64,000 bases of DNA from Nautilus pompilius (Eukaryota; Mollusca; Cephalopoda; Nautilida; Nautilidae): the NCBI GenBank assembly GCA_018389105.1, contig JACATO010002451.1:2930501-2994500 (forward strand), in the 5' to 3' direction. Position numbers and translations under genes: made by a program. The notes under the pieces were generated by a model, which ran no database searches, was not told where the DNA came from, and saw only the letters and a list, made by a program, of their open reading frames with translations. Positions 29,101-43,100 of this stretch are shown piece by piece (within the stretch, counting starts at the first letter, position 1; every line of letters begins with the position of its first letter).

Positions 29101-32100
29101 ATTTTCAAAGAGTGTAAACTGATGAAAATACAATTATCCACAATGCTGAAATTCAGGGAAAATATGGCATGCTAGAGATAATTTAAAATAAAAATTGCAT
29201 CACTTGAATTTTATTACATTCTTACCTGTTTTGGGGTTTTGCGTTTCCAAATTATTAAACAGACAAGAGACATTAGTCAGCTGTTGATCCAGCAGCTGTT
29301 GGTGCGCCTGTGCTATCTAAATTTGAAGAAAAAAATATCATTTTTTAAAAAATATTTTATAAGGCCAACAAAAACAAAATATTTTTTTTTTAAAGTGAAC
29401 AAAAACTAATGCATGCAATTTTGTTTTTTTTTTGTATGCAGTTTATGCACATTTTTCCTATTACATTTCATATAAAATGTTTGACAAAGATAAATTATAA
29501 TTTGAGAAGGCCAGAACTTTCATTCAACGATTATGAATAGGGAGACTTCTTCACTAATTCAAACATAGCATCCTCAAAAAAAACTTGCTAATGAGATATT
29601 TTTTCATATCCCTAATTCTCATAAAAGTACAATAATTATCATTCAGTCAAGTGTCGTCCTCCAGTTATTCAGATTCCTGGTATTACTGCTCTCCCCTGAG
29701 GTCTTGCTCTTGGTATGCCTGGTTGCTCACTCAGAATGGCCTTGTCCATTAAGAACTCATAGTCCAAACACTAGAATCTTCAGGAGAATAAACTTCAGTT
29801 ACATTAAACATAAATCTTTATCTTTACTTTCTTGGCAATAAAAGTCAATACTGCCATTTTAATGTGCTTAAATCCAAGTGAGATGCAAGCACACAAGATA
29901 TCACAACACATAATCGCATCATGCATACGTGTGTGTGTGTGTGTTGTAAGTATATTCACTAGAAGTTCATTACTTTCTAATTGCCACAGAGGATGAAAAT
30001 ATTGAACTTAAATCATCAACACAACAGTTAACAATCAGCAACCAAAGAATTAAGCCTACTGATGGTAAAATATTTCAATTTGACAAATCAACTCAAATGA
30101 AAGTTTTTTTAGTTAGTAACAGAGCAATGTTGATGTATCCAAGGATTCTTTCTTTACTGGTATCTAAGAAGATCAAGGATTTTTTGTTTTGCTTTGTTTG
30201 TGGACATGAAGTATAGGTGTGTGAGATCCAAGCCACCTACTGCCACCAGGTGGAAACAGAGCCAACAGGAAAGGGCAAAACCACTCGACAAATTTAGTAG
30301 TACATATATGAGTTGTGAATTTTTTTTCTTTTTTCACCTCATCAGGCTATGAAACATTCAAACCAGTGTTGGCTGAGCAACCTGCTTTTATCCAAAAAAC
30401 ATTAAAATTACAAAAGTACCCAGATTAAACCACTTACCTGTCATTTTGAGAACTAACTTATATTCTAGGTTATCTAACAAACTATGACCTGAACAAAAGT
30501 CTGCCCTTTAAGATAGAGTATGCAATCAAGATCACAATAAAAATTTAGACCAGTGATACAAAGGAACAGTCAGAGTAACAACAATTGTTATGAAAACTGG
30601 AAACTCAAAGCAAGGAGAAATAATTTAATAAAATCTAGCTTAGTAAAATTAAACTAAACTATTTAATGAGGATTAGCCATATTTATGCCACATGTAGCTT
30701 TAAGCAAAATCTGAATATACAATTCTAAGTTTTCTTCAAGGTAAAAATGTCCCCAACTGTGTACTGCTAAGAAATCAAGTTACCTTCTGTTACAAATTTA
30801 TGAACAGTTAAAATAATTGAATAAGTAATTTCTGAAACAAATGAAAATCAAGCAAACAAACAGAGGACATTAATATATGCAGTCAAAATATTCTTATTTA
30901 AAGTAGATAGAAAAAAAAAATCAACCACCACCATCAGCAACTTGCATAATTTGAGAAAATTCCCTTCTCCTTTCAGTTGAGCAGGGTGGCCAGTTAGCAT
31001 TAGGTGACTTTTTTTAAAAAAGAATTTTCATTTGAGAGACCAACTCGTTAATTCTTTAAATCAACAAACAGCAGTTAGTAGAAGAGGCAAGTATATAAAT
31101 GTCATTACAGTTCATATTTATTACCAAAGCATTTTCTCACATTTGGATTATTCCATGCAAGCTTAAAACTTACTTTTCTTTATTTCTTTAGGATGGATTC
31201 TTAACTTACCTGCAGAGATTCCAGCAGCGAGCCCAATGGCACGATTTCATCATCTTTATCATCATCTGAGATCTCACTCTGCTGCATATAATGGTTGCTG
31301 TAGGCTGTGTGCTCATTCAGAGAATTTAACCAATGCTATATATTTTTAAAAAAATCATCAATGTATTGTCAGTAACCTTTTCACTATAATTCCCTTTTAT
31401 GAAGATCAGTAAATCATGTGTGGAAATCAGCATTATCTTTGTTAAAGGTTCAAGTACTTTATTCAGACTTGTATAAACATATTAATTAATTAATTATTTT
31501 TTAAAGTTTATGATGTTCTGGCAAACAAAAAGAAAAACCATAATGGGAAAACATGATCTTATTTTTCGGTAAGTAATAAGTTGTATATTAACATGCATAG
31601 ACATCTCTGAAACCTGCATTTTCATTATTCCCTTTTTTCCAACTCTTTAGTGAATAAAGGAAAATATGATGATAGTTTTTCTTAAAATCATTTGATACAA
31701 GTTCCAAAACTTTCTCGATAACACACATCAGTAGATTTTTCAGTTCGCTTCACAAAAAAAGTTAAATATGATTTTTTCCCATTTATTTAATCCATCAATT
31801 TTTATACCATTTATATTGAAGAATTTTTGATTAGTCTCTTTACTAAATCTCTCTCTCTCAAGCAAAATCTAAAGAAATTTACATCATAATTTATTCACTT
31901 CATCACCAAAAAGATAAAAATAAAACATTTAAAAATCATTTTACAAGATGAATAACTTTCACATCTACTAACTGCAGCTACATGCAGAAGTACCTGAAAC
32001 AATATCAAACATCTACAAAGTGGCCTGTTCTTTCAGGTAAGTAGATATTGAACCGTCTCTACCTGTCGCACAATAAAGTCGCCTTTCAAAGGATCAGTAC

Positions 32101-35100
32101 ACAGGGTGTGGTATGTTCCATCAGAGAAGTGAATGCGGAATTGCAGAGAATTTTCAGAAAAAGACTGAAATTTAAAAACAAGTGGAAACAATAGTTAAGA
32201 AAAGATGTTCACCAGAAAAACAAATTCGATTTCCTAACTTAGAGTTAATGATCAAAATTTGTAAAAAAAAAATCATTAGTGATGAATGTAAAGATTCACT
32301 TGGATTGCATCCACCAATTTTCTTTTTCTTAAACATTTCCTTTGATAATAAACAGGAAACTAACAGCTAACCCCCCTTCAGAAAATACTTAAAACAAAAG
32401 TCTTGCCTATTTTCAGGCTGGGTACAAGTTCTTCAGAATCATCATTATTAACCAGAGAGTATCTTGCATTTTCAATTTAAGTGAGCTACAAAGACTTCTC
32501 ACTTACCTCCACAGTAGCTTCATATAGACATTTCATACCTTTCCTTCTGCTCCCAGTTCTAGCATCTCCTCTGAAATCAAACAGATTGGTAGCTTTGTAA
32601 AAAAAACAAAAATATTTAATCCTTCATCAACTAAGGATATTGAAAAGTACATGTTTTTGTTTTTTTAAAGGAAAAACATAATCAAGAATCAGTACATTAA
32701 GTGTAAAGAAATATTTCATATCCTTTATTTACTCTAAGGCAAACCCTAAAACATGTGAAAGTATTACTTTTTTTTAAAATTAAAATTTCAATATTATATG
32801 CAAATTAGCACATAACATTTTAAACTGAACATTCTTTGCAAATGGATAACAGTTACTAATGGACTCTCTCCAGCCAGCTAGAAAACCAAAGTAAACAGAG
32901 TTGTCTCTCTTCCATTATAGAGTCATTATCTAAATATACTGTTCAAAGTGCAACACGAGTTAAGGTAACATTTTCTCTATGATATTTTGCATCAAGCAGG
33001 CTTTCTTACTAATTCTATTCATCAAGTTAATGATTTAAAATTAGTGCAAGGAAAAAAAAACAAACAGAAAACATCATTTAGTACAATGAATCAGCTTTAA
33101 AATGATTATGCTTGCAAAACTGCAAATACTTTTAAGAGTAGAAAAAAAAATCTGCCTCTAGAAAAATTGCAAGCATAAAGTAGACAAAACTCTTGTTAGA
33201 AATATACATAACATATTTTAAAGCTAAGGATCTTTGATAAGTTTTTAATATTTCTAGTAAAATTAGTAAGAATTGTTGATTCCATTCAAAATGTTAGAAA
33301 CTTACAATAATAATAATAAATAAAAAGAAAAAGGAAAAGAAAAAAATAACTTAAATTTATCAAAATCCATGCATAATGTTTGTGAACAATTTACCTCCTC
33401 TTTTTTTTTTCAGTGTAAATGAAATGCTATGTTAAAGACCTTTACTGGTTTAATATCAAACCTCAATCTGCATGAACAAAGAACAACTTACTTATTGTTA
33501 AAATAAGACATTACACCCTTTTCCAGCACAACCCAGAACATTTTGAAACCAAAGAACCGGGATTTCTTAAATAAATAAAAATAAAAATAAAATAAAAAAA
33601 AATAAAATTAGTTTCTTGCAGAAAAAATAGACTGTAAATCAAGAATAAATCAACATTTGTAAAATAAAGCCCATTTTTCAAAAGACTGAAGTATTTTAAT
33701 ATTATTTATAAAGTTTTTTTTTTTTCCTATTTGTGTCTAAAGATTAGTAAGAATTTTCAGTTCATATAAAAAAGACTAGAGAATAGTTAGCCAATATCAG
33801 ATTCCAAACCCAATCCCTGTTGGAAATATGCAAGACTAAAATTATATAACCAGCTAATCTACATTTTTGGCACTCTTTCACTGTTTTTATGAAGTCTTTT
33901 AAAGAGAACTGGCAAAGAACTGAAGTGTCCTGATCTCTGACATAATTCTAATGGGAGTGAGAGAGAGAGAGAGAAAAGGAAAATAAGAATATTTCTAGAC
34001 ATTCAAATTATGTACTACTCTTCAGTGTTTATATTATTTCATACTTTATTATATATTTCTGAGAATACAAGGAAAATTTCCTAATAGTCATAATAAAAAA
34101 AAAAATTAATAAGAGAACACAACATACTTCTCAAACTTTGGAATTTTTGATATCCAAGATGGCTTCCTATCTAGTGATGCCTAGACATCATACTCTCAAT
34201 TCTTTCTTTTAAAGAATTATTAAGTAACTTTCAAGTTATGCCATCAGTATCTAGAGTGGCCATGTTCCCTTATCCCACCACCACTTAAAGCACATACTAT
34301 TGCAACATACTAAAAGCCAACCTACCTTCAATAGGGGTCCTTCACAGCGTGACGGAATGGACTGTATATCCCTTACTGGCTGAACCTTAAGAAGCTGCTT
34401 CATCTGAGGGGCTTGGGTATATTCTTCTGCTCTCTTGTCTATCAAACAATTTGAGACACAATGTCAACCAGCATTTGCATGGATGTGAGCAGCTGAAGTA
34501 CCTTAACATTGAATCCAGCCAAGATAAATCCCAAACATGTGCATGTGTGTGATGCATATACAAAGAAATGGTTGAAGGCTATAATCACAAGCTGTTTTTT
34601 TTCTCACCTGTCAAGGTGACCACTACCATTTTGGTTGATTGCCAGAAAAAAAAAAAAAAAAAAAAACATTAAACAAAGGCAAAGTTCTGATTTTAGACTA
34701 GGGGTACACAACATACGGCCCACGGGCCACATCCAGCCCGCCAATGAATGTGCCAAAATGAAAACATTTTAAAATAAATATAGCAGCTATGTCTAATTCA
34801 ATTAGATAGATTAGTTAAATGTGATACATTGATCTCTAGTGGTTGTTTTCCAATGTTTTAATCATCATTACATTTTCTGCAGCTCATATTTTCGTCACCT
34901 TAAATGGTTGTGTAACCTTCATACCTCGACGAAGGTAGCTGTCTACCGGGTCATATGCCTGGCAGCACTGTTTGTAAGCACTGAGTGCTGGACCCTGTAC
35001 CGTCGACATCGGCAATGCCTCAAGGAGTTTGCATACCAGTGCATGTTCATGGCACCAGGTGCATCGGAAGGAGCGACATTCATCAATGGGATGGACCCAG

Positions 35101-38100
35101 ATCAATCAGGCCACCAGTGCTGTGAAGAAAACCTACACCCGAGTTAAATACTAGCGAATGTAAACTGCATGTGAAGTGTATTACATCATCCCCAGTGTAT
35201 TGACCCTCGCTTACCACCATTTACTTGCTATCCATCACATACTATTGTCACAGCGATGACTCACTCTTGTGTTACAGGCCACTGACTGCTGCCACAGACA
35301 GGGGCTGGCAGTCGAACTGTGACCACCAGTGCAGCTGATGCAATCAAGGTTGCATTGCCATTGGCTAATGCTGCTGGGGCGTTCCACCTGGGAAAACATG
35401 GAACTGCCACACACCACACCTCGTGGGCAGCAGTCAGCAAAAGGTACTTGCAGAAGCAGCAATCCAAGCACCAGACATACACCAGTTCGGCTATGCTCCC
35501 TAGATCAGCTAGGAGCCAACAACCTGAATAGGCAAATGTTACTTCTCCACATGCTAACATGTCTCTGTCAAAACCAAGTGTGAGTAAAACAACAAAGGTT
35601 GACATGAGCACAGGAAATTTAATGTAGAATGGACGCCAAAGTACTTTTTTTTTTAATCAAGTCCTAGCACTTTCACATGCCCAGTCTGTTTGGAATGTGT
35701 ATCAATGGCAAAAGAATATATAATTTACAAAGACAATACGAAACAAAACACCCAAAACTTAGCAATATACAAGGTGAGAACAGAACGCAAAAGATAGAAG
35801 TCTTGTAAAAGCAACTAATATGTCAACAAAGCATGTTTGAAAAGAGAAGAAAGGAGTCGGAGGCATCTACCATTGCCAGCTACAGGACTGCTAAACTTAT
35901 CGCGAAATCTGCCCGTCCCTTCACCGATGGTGAGTTTGGGAAAGACCGCATGATGGAGACATGTGACATACTTTGCCCGAAGGCCAAGATGTTTTTAACG
36001 ACACTAGTCTTTCAAGAACAAGCATTCAGCAACGCATTTTTGACATGGCCAACAATTCATGCGATCAGTTAAGAAGAAAAATTAATCACATCACGAATTT
36101 TTCTGCTGCTTTGGATGTGAGCACAGACAAGACCGATACAGCAGCACATCTCTCAATATTTATCTGTGGTGTCACCGAAGCATGTCAAGTGTATCAACAA
36201 CTCACATCACTAGTGTCCTTGCATGGCAGAACAACTGGGTCCGAAATTTTCAGTGCCTTCAAAAAACAGTCGAAGACCTAAATTTACCATGGAATAAATT
36301 AGTAGCCATGAAAACCGATGGTTCTCCCACCATAATCGGTGAGACGAATGGCTTCATTGGATGTCTGAAGAAGAACCTTGGACTAGATCTCACAGCACAA
36401 CTAAAAGATTACCGCTGCATAATTCACCAGGAGGCATTGTGCGGAAAACATTTAAAATTCAAAGATATAATGGACTTTGTTTTATCTACTGTTAATTTTA
36501 TCCGTGCAAGATCACTAAATCATAGGGAATTCCAATCTTTTCTGAAGGACGTCAGTGTGGTTTATTGGGACGTTCTCTATCACACAAAACGAGAATGAGA
36601 TGGCTGAACCATGGTAATGTTTTGAAACAATTTTTTGCTCTGCAAAATGAAATCGAGCTGTTTTTACAGCAAAGAGGAAAGGACATTTCAGTAATGGAGA
36701 ATACTGACTGAATTGCTGATTTTGCCTTTTTGACAGACCTCACTGGACACTTGAATGATCTCAACCTGAAACTGCAGGTGAGAGAGAAACTGATTTGTGA
36801 CTTGTTTGAAGCAGTCTGTGCATTTGAAATAAAACTGAAACTTTTTGCAACCCAGTTAAAGAAAGGGAATCTGACACACTTTCCAGCATGCCAAGATGCC
36901 TTTTCGCACAAGCATTACAACTGGAGCCGTCACTGCTGTGTGCTTGAAGACCTGCAGCAGGCTTTCACCATCAGATTTGGACAGTTCAGGAACAACCAGG
37001 CTGCGTTCAGACTACTTGCAGATCCATTTTCTGTGGATGCTGAAACTGTACCTGGTGATGTACAGCTGGAAGTAATTGAACTCCAGTGCTCTGCAGTGAT
37101 GAGGAGTAAGCACAGGAAGATGCCACTCCTACAATTCTATCAGGGCCTGGATCGGCATCTGTTTTCCAATATCACTGCGAATGCACAGAAATGGGTTTCA
37201 ATGTTTGGAAGCACTTACATATGTGGACAAGTTTTTTCCTTAATGAAGATGACCAAGTCTCCAATGTGAACAAGACTAACAGATTATAACCTCAAGGCAG
37301 TGCTCAGAGTTGCGACCACCTCATTGGAGCACAACATTAATCAGTTGGTGTCAGAGAAGCGCTGCAATGTCTCCCACTGACCACGACCTTTTCTTTTTCT
37401 TGGAACTGACATCAATGTAAGTAGAATAATTCTATATAACAAATTGATCTGAGTAAGTCTATAAAAAAAATTTCATGTTATAAGGTATAGAGATGGATGC
37501 CGAATTTTTGTGGCCCACTGATGGAGGTGTTACATGAAAGTGGCCAGCGTTGAAAAGAAGTTGTGCACCCCTGTTTTAGACCATCCCTGCATTAATAATG
37601 CTGAAAAAGAAAGGTACATACATCCATTTTCCTTAGCCAAGACACTGAAGCCACCCCAAAATAGAATAAACAGCACAAACTGATGACAGAAGCTGCCTTT
37701 AGGATTATTATATTTCGAGGAGGTCCTCCCCACAGGAATTACTGTCAAAAAACTGGGTTGCAATTCAAAAATAAGAAGTAATGTCACAAAGAAAGTTGTT
37801 ACAACCACCCTTGTTTTTTCTCATGTATACAAAACATAGCAAGATAATATACCACTTTACTGTACAATGGGACATTAAAAAGTCACAAAAGCAAACAATT
37901 TCATAAAATAATGCAAAAGCAGCATAAATAAATTCATTCTTTGCTGCAGTAAAATCCTATAAAGTTTTTTTAAAAATTTCTTATTTTCTGAGCCCTCAAA
38001 ATTCACTCATTCAATTCAACAAATAATAATGAAGTTCTCTCTTTCAACTTGATTATTGTAGAACAACTCAGCTTAAATCAGATTAAACTTTCCATATTAA

Positions 38101-40157
38101 CAAAGTTTGTAAAAAAAATCACAACTCACCTTTGTTGTTCTTAATACCAGAGTCAATGCCATTTTGCAACAGCAGAATGGAGACCTCCTTTTGGTTACGC
38201 AATGCAGCCATGTGGAGAGCTGTATTCCCAAATTTGTCTGTGCAGTTAATAGCCGGAGCATTGGGCCTCTTCAGCTAAAAAAAAACAACATGGTAATAAT
38301 AATAACTCCATTCTGCTTTGCCTAATTAAAAAATGCATTGTCCTAAAGCAATTAAAAAAAAACTCTATCCATCTGTCAAAAAGGCATTTTAGCATATTAA
38401 TAGCATTTCAAAATGGGAAAAGGTGCAGATCAATTTTTTTTTTTGAATCCTGCTAAATTTTTAGCCATAGATTAGTTTATAGAAGTATATATAATAATTG
38501 TACACTGGACACAAAAATCTAGAAATATCAGAATTTAACATCACACATTTAATTCCACTTATAAAGAAAGTTACAGAAAAAACGAATTCCTCAGCAAAAT
38601 TAGACCCCAGACTTCATTACATATTAACAAAGAAATGACATCACTATTTGTACAGACACTTAAACCGCATAAGACAGGGCATGATGCTCTTGTAATTGTA
38701 ACTACCATATTGTGCATGCTTGAAATAAGAAGCTGGATCATCGTACCTGATAGATGATGTAGGTTTGTAGAGCATCCCTAAGCCTGTCTGTGACATCTCA
38801 GAAATGCTCATAGGTAAAAGATCATGAGACACAACTGACCAGTCTATTATAGTGACTATATGCTCTAAAGAATGCATTGATGATTCTAGCTTAGACCCAG
38901 ACAATGTCATTCTGGAACAAGAATCCTGGTCACTGATGAACAGCAGAGCTATAAGTTTCATCTTGGCACCTGCAACCAATCAGGTAACTCTAATAAACAG
39001 CAGAATCCTTCTTCTGGCCATGATACCCCCACATTATTATGTTTCCACAACCACAATGATCATGTTAAAACTATGAAGCAGCATTGCGAAAGAAGTTCAA
39101 ATTGAACAGAATTTCATTGGAAAACATCACTTTCTACCAAAGGAACTTTGACCAACAACAATGGTGGCTTGCCTAGCCTAATCTCACAAGTTGACATTCG
39201 CTGGTCTGGAGGAAACAATCATCTGATGACTGACTGTGAGATGGTAAAATTCCAGAAACTTTAACCTGACTGGTGCTACAATCTACTACAAGGAGTCTCT
39301 AATCATATTACACATGTCTGCAGCTTATCAATGTGCACAATGATTTGTTTTGAGAAATTCAATATAAGTTCTTATTGGATTACAGCTGGGCAGCAGATTA
39401 GTATAGCATTCTCACTTATCATGGTAACAAATAATGTTTGGTCCCAGTTAGGTATCTGGGTTTGGTCAGTAGCATCATTTCTCTTCCTTTTCTGCACAGA
39501 TTTTTTTCCCTCTAGTCAGAATCTGCATGAGGTTTCTTTCTTATTGAAGTAGATGATGCCTGACCTACTTCTACTCAGGATTATTGAGAGACCTCAACCA
39601 AGACAACATTATTCACTTCCTGCAGTTAGCTTTGCTAGCAGTTACGAGGAGGCAAGAAACTATCCCAAAGAGAAGAAACGTTCATTAATATAATACTTAG
39701 ATTAATTGATACTACTATCACTATTAACTAAACTTGTTGCTAATTTATTTCGATTATTAGCAATTCTATTACTGGAAAATAATTTCCTGAAATCTAAGAA
39801 TGTATAATTATGATCTTTAAGATCACCAAACCTTTTACGTATGTGTGTGTGCATGTTGGAAAAATAATGATCATGGTGTATATTATTAATTTTCTTTTCG
39901 TGTTTCACAAGCGTGCTGAATGCAGGCCAAATACTGCAGTCTGCGGGAAGAGGTGGCCCCTTTGACCAGATACCTGGAGGAAGGGCCCGTTGTAGCAACA
40001 GTTTAGGACAACAAGAAAAACCATTACATTGGCATGCCACCAAAAGGGGCCAGGCCCCAGTGAGACTCGAAATGGGCACCAACGTGCTAAACAGGCTACA
40101 CTATACAGACCCCGTGAACTGTTCAATAAAGTAATTTTTCAATATGAAAAAAGGTTA

Positions 40158-40196
<39 letters not shown>

Positions 40197-43100
40197 GATA
40201 TAAAGGCACTCATTCAGATAAAAACACTCACTCACTCTCTCTGAGAAGATAATAAATACCAGTTCACATATAGTGTCCACTTCTCCATATAATGCAGCAG
40301 TAAGAAAATCATCCACAATCTTCCTGGTGTCACACTGTTCTGAACCTGCAGCAAACAAAAGAACATTCTGGAATGTCGGTCATTAAAAAGCAGTAACATT
40401 CCGAGAAAGCGCAAGCTGCCTAAAATCAATTAAAACTAAAAAATTTGAGAAATGACACATCACATCTTACAGATTTTCATTGAAAACTTTGCTGTTTTAC
40501 CAACTATTTCTTATATTTCAGAGATGTGACAGATAAAAATTTGGTAATTTTAATTTCTCTGAGTGTGAGGAACTCTTTTGTCATTTTCTTTAATTTGTCC
40601 AAAACTTTCAAATAAATAGCAAATGCTGACTAGATATAATAAATGTGGAAAAAGAATCCAGAACATTTTATTTACAGTTGACTGTATCAGTCTTATCAGA
40701 GTTACTTCCCCTTGAGAAGACGACATTAAATTAACTTATTTCTGTTCAACTATTTTTGTAGCCTCTCTTTTGTACCAGAAGGTGTAATGTATTGTTCCTG
40801 AGAATTATGGGAAATATGGGAACAGTAGGAAAGGAAATCTATATAACATGGTTTCGAAAGAAGGAAATATATATGGGAAAAGAGTGTACTCAGGGTAGTT
40901 AGTAGCAGAACCTTGTTACATCTGCAGTAGTTTTCCTTGTAAACCTGGGGTGTTTAACTGTGTTCTGACCAACATTTCCAACAGGAGAAAGAAACCAAGA
41001 AGAGGGATTTGTGTGCTTAAACACAAGGTGGCAGTGAGCTATCATAGTCAATGGACCAGCAAAATTTATAAAAGCACCCTCAAGCTAAGAATCCATCTGT
41101 TACTGATTGGAAATTTAATGAAAACAATCTCTCCAAGCCATGTCTACAGTTCAGCAAATAGATGAGTGAAAAGAACTGTGACTGACAAATAAAAGAAACT
41201 TTACCACTGGACTTTTAACCAGTCTTGAAAGAGCTTATAATGACAGAGTCAACAATGCTTTCCTCTCACTCCCCTGACCCTGACAAGCTGCATGAGTTCC
41301 TGACAGATGCTGGAGTGTCTACTACATTTCTGTTAAGTTTCAGAGAGGTTCACACCATCATTATGCAGTTGACACCTGGAAAGTTTAAGAGTATTCACTC
41401 TGCTAACTAGATAACTTCATTGATGGTAAACTTCTCTGCATAACAATAATTTTATTAGCAAACTGTAGTACAACTTTGACTCCCTTTAGTAACAGCCATA
41501 CACTGCGAAAAGTAAAATACAGGTGCATCTCAAAAAATTAGAATATTGTGGAAGAGTTCATTTTTTTCCATAATTTAATCCAAACAGTGAAACTTTCATA
41601 TATTCTAGATTCATTACACATGAAGTGAAATATTTCAAGCCTTTTTTTGTTTTAATTTTGATGATTACAGCTTACAGCTCATGAAAATCAAAAATCCACT
41701 ATCTCAGAATATTAGAATATTTCATAAGATCAATAAAAAAAAAGGATTTATAATATAGAAATGTCGAACTTCTGAAAAGTATGTTCATTTATGCACTCAA
41801 TACTTGGTCAGGGCTCCTTTTGCACGGATCACTGCATCAATGCGGCGTCGCATGGAGGCGATCAGCCTGTGGCACTGCTGAGGTGTTATGGAAGCCCAGG
41901 TTGCTTTGATAGCAGCCTTCAGTTTGTCTGTATTGTTTGGTCTGGTGTCTCTCATCTCCCTCTTTCGAGTTCAGGTCAGGCGAGTTGGCTGGCCAATCAA
42001 GCACAGTAATACTATGGTCACCAAACCAGTTACTAGTAGTTTTGGCACTGTGGGCAGGTGCCAAGTCCTGCTGGAAGAGAAATTCAGCATCTCCATAAAG
42101 CTTGTCAGCAGACGGAAGCATGAAGTGCTCTAAAATCTCCTGGTAGACAGCTGCATTGACTTTGGATTTGATAAAACACAGTGGACCAACACCAGCAGAT
42201 GACATGGCACCCCAAATCATCACTGACTGTGGAAACTTCACACTGGACTTCAAGCAACTTGGATTCTGTGCCTCTCCACTCTTCCTCCAGACTGTGTGGC
42301 CTTGATTTCCAAATGAAATACAAAATTTACTTTCATCTGAAAAGAGGACTTTGGATCACTGAGCAACGGTCCAGGAGTGACTTGACACTAGGAATGCGAC
42401 ATTGTAGCTCATTTCCTGGACATGTCTGTGTGTGGTGGCTCTTGATGCACTGACTCCAACCTCAGTCTACTCCTTTGAAGCTCCCCCAAGTTCTTGAATC
42501 GGCTTTGCTCGACAATCCTCTCAAGACTGCAGTCATCCCTCTTGCTTGTGCACCTTTTCCTACCACCCTTTTCCCTTCCAGTCAACTTTCCATGAATATG
42601 CTTTGATGCAGCACTCTGCGAACAGCCAGCCCTTTCAGCAATGACCTTCTGTGGCTTACTCTCCTTGTGGGGGGTGTCAATCAGTGTCTTCTGGACAACT
42701 GTCAAGTCAGCAGTCTTCCCCACGATTGTGGTTGTGTGTAATGAACCAGACTGAGAGATTCATGGTATTTATGCTGCATAAATAATGATTTACTCAAACT
42801 CGAAATGGATTATTCTAATATTTTGAGATACATTTTTTCTATTTTTTTTTTAGCTGTAGGCTGTAATTATCAAAATTAAAATTAAAAATTTGCTTAAACA
42901 TTTTAGTTTACATGTAATGAGTCTAGAATATATACAATTTTCACTTTCTGAAATAACTGACAAAAAATATTGAACTCTTCCACGATATTCTAATTTTTTG
43001 AGATGCACCTGTACATACATATGACTGACTGACAGAGAGACAGGCAAAGAAATAAACACATGCACACACTGGTTGAGAAAAAGATGCACCACACACACAC

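Noticed and set aside
35261-35611. Large overlapping open frames on both strands at 35.3-35.6 kb
   Set aside because: They lie inside the hAT element between its left end and transposase, so they are not host genes. Likely a LINE fragment or captured DNA.
39331-39552. Plus-strand hydrophobic open frame ([18 protein letters not shown])
   Set aside because: Antisense to and next to a decayed Tc1, with no homology or splice context. Hydrophobicity follows from T-rich codons.
40690-41420. Possible LTR-type fossil (TGTAATG...TTACA edges, TATATAA, short open frame [10 protein letters not shown])
   Set aside because: No second terminal repeat, primer site or diagnostic protein motif was seen. The edges alone occur often by chance in AT-rich DNA.
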